DNA of 64,000 bases from Pohlia nutans (lineage: Eukaryota; Streptophyta; Bryopsida; Bryales; Mniaceae): assembly GCA_022496805.1 (NCBI GenBank), contig CM040085.1, positions 12,615,811 to 12,679,810 of the forward strand. Direction: 5' to 3'. Under the pieces are notes generated by a model, which ran no database searches, was not told the origin of the DNA, and saw only the letters and a list, made by a program, of their open reading frames with translations. This document shows, piece by piece, positions 1 through 12,700 of the stretch. The number at the start of each line of letters is the position of its first letter. The first letter of the stretch is position 1. The position numbers and the translations under genes are program-made.

Positions 1-224
1 CTGCAGTGTAGGAAAATTGGACCCCCTGCTGCAAATCATCTATTTGTGTGAAAATGACTTCAGTTTGACACGATCGAACACTGTTGATCTTGTAGTATAG
101 AACAAGAGCTTGAAAACGATGTATTGCAATCAGAAAACCGAGGTAAAATGAGAAAATGCCACCGTTGCAAAGTTCAATGATGCAGATCATGGCCATATTG
201 GGCGTTTTAGACGCTTGTCAAATC
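1..224 (+). repeat. Family B MITE, cut by window edge
   Basis: This stretch is a close copy of the complete element at 53280-53529: both contain the blocks GTAGGAAAATTGGACCCCC and CATATTGGGCGTTTTAGACG. The left end lies outside the window and the right end is degraded. It lies in the intron before the first visible exon of the M16 peptidase gene. Confidence 0.75.
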
Positions 225-380
225 CCCAATAAAAAACATGATTTTATTTTGATTTTTGTGGATTTTAAAACATCAAAATGTAGTTAATCTATAAATCTAC
301 ATTTTATTTTATTTTTACAAAAATTACCCACTTGGAAAAATTGGATTCAAACCTTAGCCGAGAGGTACTGCATTTTGCAG

Positions 381-3300
381 GTCTGTTCTTGAGGAAGACG
401 GTGAGCAAGGTGTGGCACACATCGTGGAGCATTTAGCATTCAGTGCTACTAAGGATTTCAAAAACCACGAATTAGTTCATTTCTTGGAATCCATAGGGTC
501 TGAGTTTGGACCCTGCCAGAACGCCTACACTTCCCTTGACGAGACTGTCTATGTGGTTCTGGTTCCTGTTGATAAACCCGAAATCTTATCTAAAGCTCTT
601 CACGTTCTGGCTGAGTTCAGCGCTGAGGTATCATGCATTGTTCTCTCCTCTTCAATCTCTGGCTAACTAACTAGAAACTGTGCATCTTAGATAATTGTCT
701 TTGATCGATGAGGATCCTTCTTTGTATAACCCCTAAAGGACCAAGAAGCCCAAATTGGATCTCATGTTTCTTTATAGCAGTTTTGAGTAGGTCCTATGTG
801 TACTTTTTTTTTTGTTCAAAATTATCTGTTTTTTGATCAACACATGCAATGCTCTTCACTGATTATGGAGGTACAAAATTTGAATTATCTTTTTCACAAT
901 ATGGCTGATTGAATTTTTCATTTTAAAGCTATGAATCCTTGGTCTTTTAAGGGTTAAATAACGATATGGTTTCGTTGATTTTTTAGGTTCAAGCATCCGA
1001 CGAGGACTTGGAGAAAGAAAGAGGTCCTGTGCTGGAGGAATGGAGGAAAGGAAGAAATGCATCTGGTCGACTTTCCCTTTCATATTGGAAAGTGTTGCTG
1101 GAAGGCTCTAAGGTACGATGTGAACATGAAAAATTTCTGCAGCTTCTTTGTTACAGATCCCTCGTGACATATTCTTCTGTTGTCATCCTAGCACCGAAAC
1201 TCAATTGTGTTTGCCTTCTATGGCAATAAGATGTCATGCAGTGCTTCACTGGTTTAGGGTTCTAACTCATCTATCAAGACCTTCTACAGAGACAGTTCTA
1301 AAATCTACACTGTGTCTTTGTAGTACGCGGATCGTTGGACAATTGGAGAAGAGCAAGTTATAAAAACTGTTTCTGGGCACCGTGTTCGAGATTTCTACCA
1401 CCATTGGTATCAACCAGAGAATATGGCAGTTGTTGCGGTTGGAGACTTTTCCGACCCTGAGGTAATTATATGATTTCATTTATTTTGTTTCATGAAGCTA
1501 GCTAGCTCCTTTTACTATTTTTTGTGAGGTTTGAAATCCAAGTATTTCTTTTCTGCTTGAGGTCTCCTGCGAGCATGACTGTTACAATTGATTGTTCATC
1601 GCTTTCGTCCCAGGATGTTGTCAAACTCATCAACCTTCAGTTTGCGGCGAAGCAAGGTCATGTTCGAGACCCAAGCTCTAGCCGACCTCTCACAATCCCA
1701 ACGTTTCCAGTGCCACCACATGATGAACCCCGGTTCTCATGTTACGTGGATACAGAAGCAAAGGAGGTGTGTGTATGTGTGCGTTTGTTTGTCTTATTGA
1801 CCATTCTTATCACTTTGCTTTTGCTTTTGAATCTACCATGTTTGTCACATTTAAGTGGTTCTTGTTGAAAGCAGTTTGAAGAAGCTTGTAGTGTAAGAAT
1901 TTTGACTAGGATTATGCATTATGTAGATGCTCAACAAACATTAGTGTATTAACCCGTAAAGGAACAAGAAGCCCAAATTGGGCTTCATGTTTTTAGAGGT
2001 ACTTTTGAGTAGATCCTCTGTGGACTTCCTTTTGCCCAAATTTATATGTTTTTTGACCAACACATGCAATGTTCTTCACTGATTCTAATGATATAAATTT
2101 GACCCTATCCAAATTATATTTTGATTGAATTTTTCATTTTGAAACCATGAATCCTTGGTCTTTCAGGGGTTAAGTATGTTGATTTGATGTTCAGCGTTTC
2201 TGAACTAATGGATTCAAAATTTCACTGTGGCTTTTCAGTCATTGGTGAACATAACCTGCAAGGCACCAAGTTCCCGAAGGCTTACAGTGAACGATGTTCG
2301 ATTGTCGCTGGCGAGGTGGATGTTCTTCAGTGCTATGAATTATAGGTTCAAAAGGATTTCAAAGCAGACGGATCGTCCGTTCTTCTCCTGCTCCACCTGT
2401 ACTGAGGATTTGGTGAAGCCAGCAATGGCTTACATCATTGAGGCAAATTGTCCGGAGGGCGAATCGCTCCAAGCACTGGAACATGTGCTCATTGAGGTGA
2501 GCCTGCGCATTAATTTTGCCACATGATTTTGTTAGATTAATTCATCTATGCAGCATTCAATTTGAACAGAAATTGTTTGACTAAATTTTGTGGCTAATGT
2601 GTTAAATTTATGTGAAGCTTGCTCGAGTACGATTACACGGATTGTCCGAGCGAGAAATAGCAGTTGCACGCGCAGCTGCAATGGCCATGATTAAATCCAC
2701 ATATTTGCAGAGAGACCAACTGCAGTCCACCCATTGGCGAGACCAATATGTTCAGGTGAGGCAGCTGCTCTAATTTAATCAATTTTCAATTGCAGCTGAT
2801 CTTCACTGACTCACTCATCAGGAATTTATGACCCCACGGTTTTTTAACGATTTCCGTGCAAAGTCTGAATTTTCATGGGTGCTTACATTTTTTGCACGGA
2901 TTCTGCATTCACTCTTTCTGTTATCTGATGAAATGTAGAATCCATGCGGATTTAGCACAGAATCCATGTGAAAAATGTACGCACCCATAAAAATTCAGAC
3001 TTTGCACGGTAACCGTCAAAAATTCGTGGGGTCCTAAATTCCTGATAAGTTGTAAGCAGTGAGAAACTATTGATGTAAAGCTAAGAGATTCTCTCTCTGT
3101 AAATATGAGTAGCTTTTGACAGTTGTCTGACAATTGCACACAATGGTCAAAGAAGAGTGTTTTTGGGCACAATTTTTAATCATACTGCTTTCTCAATCTT
3201 GAGTTTCATCTGGATGGTATTTGGCTGTGCTTGGAGATTCAAACCTGTTTGTTCACGTCCTAACACGCTTCATTTATTCGTGTTATAGCACTTCTTACTT

Positions 3301-6300
3301 GGAAATGCGTTGCTATCAATCGAATACAAAACACAACTTCAAAAGACTCTCGTAGCAGGTACATTTTTTTCAGATACATTTTGTCCCTGTGTTTGTCGTT
3401 ACTTTAATTTTTTTTCCTAGAGTTTAATTTTGATGAGCTTCATACCAGTGGTAGTTCTTTTGTTGATCAGCCCCTAGTACTTCGATAGCACTAGTTAGTA
3501 AGGAGCTAGTTTGACACATTCTCGTTACAGAGATCTCTGCCGCGGAGGTGTCGAAGATTGCAGAGAGCTTTTACACAACGTGTAGCTGCATAATAAAAAC
3601 TGTGGAACCCAAGGTGACTGCAAATGAGGAGGAATTGAAGGCTATTGTCGCGAAAGTAACAGCCCTTGAAAGACAGGGTAACATTTCTACCTGGAACGAG
3701 CAAGACATTCCTGATGTGATTGTCAAGGATCTCCCAATACAAGGGTAAGAATAATGTACATAGGTTGCTTTACTTTGCCGAATTAATGCAAGTTAGTCAT
3801 GTATATTTCCGAATTTCCGATTGCTATCAGGAATTTAGGACCCCACGGATTTTTAACGATTTTTGTGCGAAGTCTGAATTTTCATGGGTGCGTACATTTT
3901 TCGGATGGATTTTGCATTCACTCTATTCGTTATCTAAGGAAATGCAGAATCTGTGTGAAAAATGTATGCACCCATGAAAATTTGGACTTCGCGCAAAAAT
4001 CGTTAAAATTTCATGGGGTCCTAAATTCCTGATGTATAGGTAATTTAGGGCTGTAAAAGTGGCCTTAGCAGACTCCATTGCAGGTTTTGCAATAGTCAAT
4101 GTTATGACTTGACGTTTGGTTATCATGGTAATTATTATGTGTAGAACGGTCATCGAAACCAAGGATTATCCGGAATTTGAAGCAACGGAAATAACTCTCA
4201 GCAACGGAATGAAAGTGTGCTACAAATGCACAGACTTCCTTGATGACCAGGTTCTCCACTCTGCCCCATGCCTCTGAACTACAAATTATGAGTTTTTCCC
4301 TTGCTGGTTATGAGTTAGCTTACGTCGAGCAAAAACCTAACTGGATATTACACAACCAATTTTTCCAACTTTGGCTTGTGTCATTCAGTAATGGCTTCTA
4401 CCTTGCAACAAATAAATATGCACAATTTATCTACTTTTGGACTATTCAGTGAAACCTAGACTTTATTATCATCAGGGGATCCCCATACATCTCGGGGATC
4501 ATGGAAGGATGTCTCCCATGATCATTGGGATGTCCCCAATCCTATGCAATTATTAGGGATCCCTCGATGATTCTAGAGGGATTATGTGATTTGATATGTA
4601 ACTACTAACATTCTACTTTGACATATTTTATTTATAGACTTTGGATGGTCCACATTTAGATAAATTATGCATAATTAGGTTGTGTATTTGATTGTCTACA
4701 CTGATGCAGAAGTTGTGCACTAATCCTAGCTGATGCACCCACCATGGCCATAGGTTTATGTGAGTTTCCTGACTAGCAAGTTTGAACTAATCGAGATCCT
4801 TCGGGTTCTCAGATCCTCTTGTATGGTTTTGCGTATGGGGGCCTTTCTGAAGTGGATGAAAGCGACCATTACACTTGCCAAATGGCATCAGCTTTTGCTG
4901 ATGAAATCGGCAAATAGGGTCACAAACCTGCAATTCTAGAAGAGATGATAGCAGACAAACTTGTTGACGGAGGTGTTGCACTTGGATACTACACTCACTC
5001 TTTCGAGGCCGAGAGTACGACAGCGGATTTGGAAACAGCTCTGCAGGTACACTTCTCTTCACGTTTACAGTTCAACGACAGCTGCTGAATTTCTAATCTT
5101 TGAGTGTTCTTTACAAACGAAGGGGCTGGGACAAGACACTTGGAAGTTGCCTAAATTTGCTTTCATTACAATCTTTAGGCATTGTCGTCGTGTGATCAGA
5201 TCGAAATAGCATTTTATGTTCATTATTAGCAGATTTTCACATTAGAGGGAGTCACAGTTCATTTCAACAAATTCGTTGAATTCCAGACTTCATCTCTAGT
5301 CTCTTGGCACAAGAAATGGAGTACAAGCTCTTGTGTACAAGCTTCATTGTCTCCCACCAATACTTGATATATTGGGTTTCAACGAATTATTTATACTTGC
5401 CGACAAAATTTCACATCTGAGGTTTATCTCTTGAAAACACGCACTAATCAAGTACACGTGCATAGGGAGAGAGGAATTGGAGCACCAATGTGACAATGTG
5501 GTAATCTGACAATGTGATTGGATTTTGCTCCAGCTTCTTCACCAATTGTTTGTGACAAAGGTGGAGTGTACCGACGAGGCAGTGAAATTGGTGCTGCAAA
5601 TGTATTCCGAGAATATTAAGGCTCAAGATCGAGATCCTTCAACAGCATACATCCTAAGAGTTCTTAAAGTCAATTATGGCGATTCTTCTTTCTACAATGT
5701 GAGTTCAGCATTCCAACTCTTGACTAAGTTACGCGCAAATTTGCTTCTCCACAACATATAAAGTCATGCTCTGCGGAATCCACCCTGTCAGTGTTGTCGG
5801 TGAGAGACTATCACTAATATTCTAGAATTCATGCTTATGATTGGGATGTTGTTGTGTGCTGGTAGTATTGGTCAGAAGAATCGCTCGCCAAAGTAGATCC
5901 AGAGAAGGCCTGCCAATATTTCAACGATTGTTACACAGACCCTTCCACTTTTAAGGTGGTGATGGTAGGAGCCATTCAGCCCGAGGAGGCTTTGCCACTC
6001 ATTCAGCAATATTTGGTAATAAATCTCATGCCTACCATCTACTCCTTTCTAAAGAATGCTTTAAAATATAAATAATTTTCTCAAATTTTGACCTTAAAGG
6101 GATTACAAGTACATCAATGCAAAAAAACACTCCAAAATATGTTTACTATTTCAAATCAAATTTATACTAAAGACTCAAAGTAAAAAAATTGCAGAATTTC
6201 AGGGTGTCAACGTCCACCGTGGCTCCTTTTACTGTGATTGCACCCTATTCTATGGAAGTTCAAATACTCATCACCCTATTATTTGAATATTGCTGAGGTC

Positions 6301-8417
6301 TTGAGATCATTTACACAACGATATTTTATGCTTTTCAATACACTTGATCTAATGTAGTAGAGTTTGAATCCTACAAGGGCGGGATTCCCAAGCCAGAGAA
6401 GCCTGTGATGGAGTACAAGCGTGAAAGTTTAGCAGTGGTGCCTCTGAATCCTGCTTCTGGTATTATAAGGTCTGGTGCTAGCCCAGAGATGGATGGATGT
6501 CTTTTTCACACAGTTAATCTGGATGATAATGTTAAAGCAAGCAAAAAAATCGAGCTTTTCAACAATTTCAAAACGCTGCATTTTAGTATCTTGGAAGTTG
6601 GTTATTAACAATTCAGTGTTTTCTCCATCAGAGAAGAAGTGCGGAGGGACATGGTCGAAGCTCAAGCTAAAGTGTATCTCAGTTTTCCTATCAACTTACA
6701 AGGCCTCAATGTGGTGAGCATTGATGTTTCAACATGTAGGCTTTATTCAATTGAATCTTAATTTTCATGTAGACATGTCCAATGGAATCCCTAAATGACA
6801 ATATATTCCTCTTTGCATTCAGGCGATTGATGAGACATACACAGATTTCATGTGCAAGTTCCTGGAAACCAAACTTTATCAAGTTCTTCGCTTCAAGCAT
6901 GGAAAGGTAGATTTGAGCCACCTTCACAGATTTTCAATGTCCGAATTGGATAGTGATGAATCTCCTTCTATAATGCCATAAATTTCACTATCTAAATGAT
7001 GCCTCCAAATTAGTAATTCTGTTCTGTCAAGTCCTTGTAGGCGCAGCTCAGGTTACACTCACTTCAAAGGTACTAATTCTATGATTTCACTGATTGTTGT
7101 ATGTGTTGCAAAACCTTGCAGATATACGGTGCAGGTGTGTGGGCACATGTAGGACTTGGAAGCAATCCGTTTGTCGGTGAGAAATCGTTGGGACACATTG
7201 CTGTGAACTTTTCTTGTGATCCTGACATGGCGTGGAAGCTGGTAAGTACTCTAGTAGTTAAAAGTCTAGGATGAGTACTGGGCAGCGAATTTGTTCACTT
7301 TCATCAATGAATGATAGAATTTTGTTCAATGTTGTGTATACGCAGGAAGCATCTTGAATGATAGAACGTGTCATTACTTTCTCAGTTTTCATATTCCTCC
7401 AGTTATTGATGAATGTTTCTTCTGTCAGATTGTTCTTATTTATTGACCTATTATGGATTTACCGCTTGAACTATTTAAAATTTGACATGTGATCACCTTG
7501 TTTCATCTGTTTGAGTTCATTAATGGGTGTGTATGATCAAATGTCACAGGTTGACCTCACTTTGGAGGAAATCAAGAAGCTGCAAGAAGAGCCTCCAGTC
7601 AATGACGATGTAGAAATAGTCTTGGAGCTTGAGCAGCGGGAGTATGAAAATTCTCAAGAGGTGCTTGATATTTTAAATTTCTCTCAACACTTTCAACCCC
7701 TAAAGGACCAAGAATTCATGGTTTTAAAATGTCAAATTCAATTGATCATATTGTGAAAAACATAATTTAGATGAGACGAAATTTTATATCATGAGAATCA
7801 GTGAAGAACATTGCATGTGTTGGTCAATAAATAAATAAATTTGAACGGAAAGAAGTCCACAAAACTGCTAAAGCCCAATTTGGACTTTTTGGTCCTTTAG
7901 GAGTTAAGTGAAGGAACTGTTTGAGCTATTTGAAAGTGAGATTCTGAATGTGAACATTCACAATCAGAGAGTGAAACTGTCGTGGAACAATCTCATATGC
8001 TTTGAGTGTAAGATTTAATGATGTACACTTTTGTATTTTACTCACTTTGTTGGTGATCAGGACAACGGATATTGGCTCGGCCGAATGAGACAAGCTTATC
8101 AGTCCCCAAATTATACAGGGAACTTGGGAAGAGCTTTTAAGGCAAGGACTTTTATTACTCATTTTTTTTCTGTTAATGCTGACAAGAGAGTAATGGAGGA
8201 CCAATTTATGTTTTGAAGTACATGTGATGGTTAACTGTTTCAATTGTTCTTACGACTACAGGCGCAAGATGAATTACGTGACACGGTTAGAGCAAAGACA
8301 AATACCAAGACAATGCAAGAGGTACTTCGCAATATTCTGCCACTTCCTTGCACTAGTGACTACAAAGTGGTTGTCTTACTTCCCAATGACGCACCGGGTG
8401 ACGCACAAGCTAAGTGA
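381..8417 (+). CDS. PQQL-type M16 zinc metallopeptidase (5' end outside window; one in-frame stop)
   Basis: Exons: 381-627, 987-1112, 1324-1461, 1614-1766, 2239-2496, 2618-2755, 3289-3358, 3531-3744, 4145-4250, 4813-5046, 5534-5698, 5866-6015, 6378-6469, 6632-6713, 6823-6906, 7122-7241, 7550-7660, 8061-8141, 8262-8417. Phases join without error and give about 906 residues. The first exon carries the inverted zinc motif HxxEH (AHIVEHLAF), and the next has the downstream acidic helix (LEKERGPVLEEW), so the N-terminal catalytic half is present. C-terminal exons match the inactive second half typical of M16. The closest family I recall is the plant PQQL/insulinase-like protein (Arabidopsis At5g56730 type, about 950 residues), so roughly 50-90 residues are missing upstream. 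An in-frame TAG at 4915-4917 interrupts exon 10 near mid-protein; all other exons are open. The last intron uses a GC donor. Substrate and compartment are not evident here. Confidence 0.9.
730..953 (+). repeat. Family A MITE, copy 1
   Basis: It begins CCCCTAAAGGACCAAGAAG and ends CTTGGTCTTTTAAGGG, flanked by ATAA on the left and TTAA on the right. It lies in an intron of the M16 gene. The internal sequence is shared with the other family A copies. Confidence 0.8.
1953..2169 (+). repeat. Family A MITE, copy 2
   Basis: It is flanked by TTAA on both sides (1949-1952, 2170-2173). It begins CCCGTAAAGGAACAAGAAGC and ends CCTTGGTCTTTCAGGGG. It lies in the intron between M16 exons 4 and 5. Confidence 0.8.
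2817..3046. repeat. Foldback element ATCAGG, copy 1
   Basis: Almost the whole 230 bp is an inverted repeat. It starts ATCAGGAATTTATGACCCC and ends GGGTCCTAAATTCCTGAT, with about 100-bp arms around a short centre. It lies in the intron after M16 exon 6. Related copies are at 3826-4033 and 56591-56858. Confidence 0.85.
3826..4033. repeat. Foldback element ATCAGG, copy 2
   Basis: This 208-bp inverted repeat starts ATCAGGAATTTAGGACCCC and ends GGGGTCCTAAATTCCTGAT. It lies in the intron between M16 exons 8 and 9. It is a diverged copy of the element at 2817. Confidence 0.85.
4915..4917 (+). other. Premature in-frame TAG in M16 exon 10
   Basis: The codons read ATC GGC AAA TAG GGT CAC AAA CCT, and the same frame continues open to the exon end at 5046. 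Relatives, as I remember them, have an aromatic residue here (G-x-F/Y-G-Y-K-P). No nearby donor/acceptor pair removes the codon. It is either a real nonsense allele or a base-call error. Confidence 0.8.
7697..7903 (-). repeat. Family A MITE, copy 3 (reverse)
   Basis: It begins CCCCTAAAGGACCAAGAATTC and ends TTGGTCCTTTAGGAG, next to CAA on the left and TTAA on the right. Orientation is opposite to copies 1 and 2. It lies in the intron after M16 exon 17. Confidence 0.8.
8142..8261 (+). other. GC-AG intron of the M16 gene
   Basis: The donor reads AAG|GCAAGG and the acceptor ACTACAG|GCG. Only this GC donor keeps the frame between YTGNLGRAFK and AQDELRDTVRAK, so the last intron is a minority GC-AG intron. 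Confidence 0.75.
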
Positions 8418-9790
8418 AATAGCAATTGAGTTCATTAGATAGATAGAAACTCCGGTCCTCTTTCGAGGCCGGCGTGAATAAAGTGTCTGTTCGTAATGTC
8501 AATGACCGAATGCCCACCAGACAAAGGGCCATTGGAACAAAACTACTCTCCCCTGTCGGGAACGGATAGAGTTCATTACTTCTACAAGATACTAGCAGGT
8601 TGGTGATAGAGAAGTTGGAATCCTCTCAACTAGGTTCACTTGGCCCATACCAGAGTCCAGTGTGACAATTCCGCCAACAGAATTGTACTCGTGCGTATGT
8701 AGATGGTCTATATTATACAATAGAGTAGGTTAGCCATTGCTGGAATTTGGCACAATAGGTCTGGTGGCAAAATCGTCCTGGCATGTGTGCATAGCTTGTA
8801 TTATACAATAAACTAGGTTGGAATTGGGCCATCATAGAGTGCGTGCATGCGTTATATAATAGACTAGGTGGAATTGCGTTGACACATAGCACGATTGTTT
8901 CAGTGGGGAAATCGTTGTGGGGAGTGCATGCATGCATGTACCATTATGCATTATATAATAAATATTTGTGTTCATTCTACAATCACTATTATAAGTAGAC
9001 AACTCAATTACATGGTTTCCTTAGTACTATAATAAGGTCAAATCTATAGGATGGATCTTTAACCCCTAATGTTGTCACCTTCCCAAAAATGCATAATGTA
9101 CAGAAGTGATGAGTTGTACATATCCCACGTGCATTGTTGGCACTAGTGCACTGAATTTGTATAAAGCACAAGGTTTTTCCCCTCACATATCTCACATTTG
9201 TGAAATATAATTCACGTTCATACATTCTTGACATATCACTTATTTATTGCCGAATTAAAAAAAATTAATTGGAAAGAAAAAAGTCGAAACTTTATTAATT
9301 TAATTTTTAATGCCAAATCAACTTTTTCCACTTTAATTAAATATTCGACACAGATGTGCCGACCACCTGTGGTAGTCGAAACAAGATTTTAAAAAGATTT
9401 TTCCAAGACTAAATTTCACATGGGACCATCGTCGCAATACTTATGCCCAAAAAACTACTCCCCAATGTATATAGTAGATAGGGTTATAAATACTGAACTT
9501 GGAGGTCTCCACTATCATGGGATAAATAAACAATTCATAGATAAAGCCCTTATTATTGTAAGTTGAATATTTAATACAATTGGGTTTCTTATTTGCAGTA
9601 GTTGAATTGTAAATTTGAGCTCCAAACCATAAGAGGAACATAACAAGATGGTATCACAGACAAGCCATGAAACAAGCCTCTGTAAGATTAAGATGCCAAT
9701 GAATAATCTAAAAATAAAATAAAAATTCTCATACATGCGTTCATAGTACATGCATTTTACATAAGTCACAACCTACGATGATGATGCACT
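8418..9790. other. Intergenic region between two convergent genes
   Basis: No convincing coding exon is present. An AATAAA at 8477-8482 may serve the M16 transcript. 8441-8540 resembles 26361-26460 (both contain GATAGAAACTCCGG followed by GTGAATAAARTGTCTGTT), a dispersed repeat of unknown type. 8705-8960 holds three diverged copies of a motif like TTATACAATAGACTAGGTTGG, an imperfect minisatellite. The remainder is AT-rich with nothing recognisable. Confidence 0.5.
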
Positions 9791-12700
9791 TTACTTCTTG
9801 AACATGTTATCAAAAAACTTCTTTGGAGCTGATGCCACTTGCTCCACCATGTCAAACATCTCATTTATGTCAGCGTTTGGGTCCTGTAGCACACAACAAA
9901 CAAAGAAGCCAAGTCTCTTATCTCCAAAATTGTAGAACGGTATAGAGCATGCTCTACAATAGCAAGAGTCCTCACTAATTTCCAATCAGGACTTCCTAGC
10001 ACTTAACAAACAGCTTTAAACAAGATCTTGAATTGATGGGCAGCCACATCAAATGCAGATTTACCCCTAAGTGACTAAATGGCCAAATGTGGCCACTTCC
10101 ATGTGCATAGGAGTTAAAATGAATTGTTTTAGAGACTTTAACCCTTAACTGCCTGAGCATCCATTTTTTGCAGTGTGGATTTTTTACTATAGATTTTATA
10201 GGAAGCTAGCTTCATGCATGTGTGATCCGATTAGAAAGGGGATCATTTGTGGAATTTTTATGCCTCATTTCATTTTGTAGTGATTCACCAAAAATTTCTA
10301 AGATCTTAGTTCAAAACAAATCCAAAGTGCTCTTGAAAAAGTCAACTCATAAAATTAAGCAAACAAAAAATCTCCAAAAATCACTACATGTAGAGTATTA
10401 CATTTCAACCAATCACAACAAATTTCATCCACAGATTGTCAATATCTTATTCGTAATCAAATTACAAAAGAATTTTGAATTTTGAGTTTCAAATTTTATA
10501 CAAAAATATTGGTGATAGCAATCATAGATCTAACCGCATGAATAGAATCTAAAATTCATAATGTAAAACTTTTATTCATACATCAAGTTCAAATATCCCT
10601 CTTAGTTGCATTTTATAATGCATCTTTGCAATTCTCCAAATTTGGAGAGGGCTGTAGGCATTTAGGGGTTAATGTAACAAAATATATCAATACTAAGAAG
10701 AAAATATGTTCTTACTGTGAACATTTTTAACAGTAAGAATATGTTTTGAAAGTTACTATAATTGAATACAAGTGGACTTACTATATGTATTCAGGCACTA
10801 GGGGCTTAAACACGAATTGAATGATGTGTATGTGCGACATTACCTTGAGGCCACCACCTTTGGCAGGAATGCCACGGATTGGAGCTAACCGGGTACGAAG
10901 GGCAGTCATCGTGCTTGTTAAGATTTTTTTCTCACTAAGTCGTAGTTGTGCAGCAACTCTCTCTCTTTGCGTGATTTTCTGTTAACAAAGGTTGCAAAGA
11001 GTCACATAAAGCATTGATATTCATGAACTAGAGGTCCTGTAACTTTAGGGTCAAACAGAAAAAAGGACTGAAAAAAATGAGGCCAGAAAGTGTGAAATGC
11101 GTATGGTAGTTGCCAAATACGCTGAGAGGGTATTCCAACCTTGTCCTTCAGAAGGCGGATCTCATCGTCCACACCCCCGTCATAATTTCCCAGTCTTGTG
11201 CGGCATTCACCCATCAGAATCATCAAACATTCGTATTCATTGGCCTGCCAAAAAAAAAAAAAATTGACAGTCGCCAACAATCACCTTCACAAGTAGAATA
11301 CAAAACATTGGAAAAGGGAATATGATCCAGTGTCATCAAACATTAGGAAAAAATTCTAGCCATTTATCCCCAAGACCTATATTCACTATTACACAATTTC
11401 TGGAGAATTTAATTTTACATGATGACACATGTACTACACAACAAAAAACATTCATTGTTGGTAGAGACTCAGAATTTTCATAAGTGTGGCCATTTGTCAC
11501 ATGGATGGTTAAATCTGAATCTACAATTTTTTTATCATGTTCATAAATATCTGTATGTGCAAAATGTTGAGATGAAATAACATATATCTACTCTGACTTC
11601 AGCGTTTGGAGCTTGAAACGCATTTCCAAAACATTTAGTCGAAGGAAAGAGCAATGAAAGGGTACCTGATCAAGCATTATGTCTTTCTCGAAAACAATCT
11701 TAGAAAAGAGAGCTGGATCTTGTAATCTTGACAGCCTCATATATGTCAACAGCTGCATAAAATCCCACCCAGGAAATGTTACTATGCATAGTCACCGGTT
11801 CCAGTTTTCAATTTCCCTCAATTTGGCAGAAATTATCAGAGTGCATGTGATTGCTGAATCTCTAAGTTCTTGAGAAACACTTGTATTGATAAATTCATGA
11901 CCATACAACACATGTGACAGAATAACCTGAGTAGGAAATCGATCCAGATACAGCGGAAAAGACTGAGGTGAATCAAAGTTGGATTGCTGCAATATCTGCT
12001 GTTTCAAAACCTGTAGCCGATCACCAGCGACTAAACCAACCTGCCAAAATCTCGTCGTTAAAACACATGCAAAAGCGAGAAACTCTTTGATGGATCTCAA
12101 ACGGGCCACTGTTGGCAAGTAGAATGAACAAGCATCTACATTACAAGAGGCTCTATTTCTTTGTAGTGCAGCTACAAGCTTCGAGAGGCTCTATAGCTAC
12201 GTGTAGTTGCACTGTAGATGTAATTTATTTCATGTTAAGGACAAGAGTTTAGTTTTCAAGTAGCAACAAACACTCTACATAAGAAACTATTCAAACTTTC
12301 ACTTCATAGTAGATGTAGCTTGTATTGACACAATTGGCCTACTCACCTTCGGTCCAAAGCCAATAAAACAATATATCTATATAACCCATTTTTCTAAAGA
12401 TTTCGAAAGAAATGAAAGGGTAAAACGGCTTCACCTCAAGTTCAAGGAAATCCATTGAGTTGTTCTCATCAACAAAGCCATACCTGCAGACAGTATAAGA
12501 AGTTCCTATTAAAACCAATTAACTTAAGAAACTGACAGCTGTGAGCAATCTCTACACGTTATACAGTGCCCAAATAAATGTCGGCACTGAAAATTATTCA
12601 AAATTCTGTCTCTGCAAATGTGGATGCAATCAGGCTCTAGCCCTGACGATTTAAATTAATAAACAAAGCATGTATTAGATACAACAAGAATCCCCTACAT

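Noticed and set aside
730..737. CCCTAAA motifs as interstitial telomere repeats
   Set aside because: They occur once per element at MITE ends and never in tandem.
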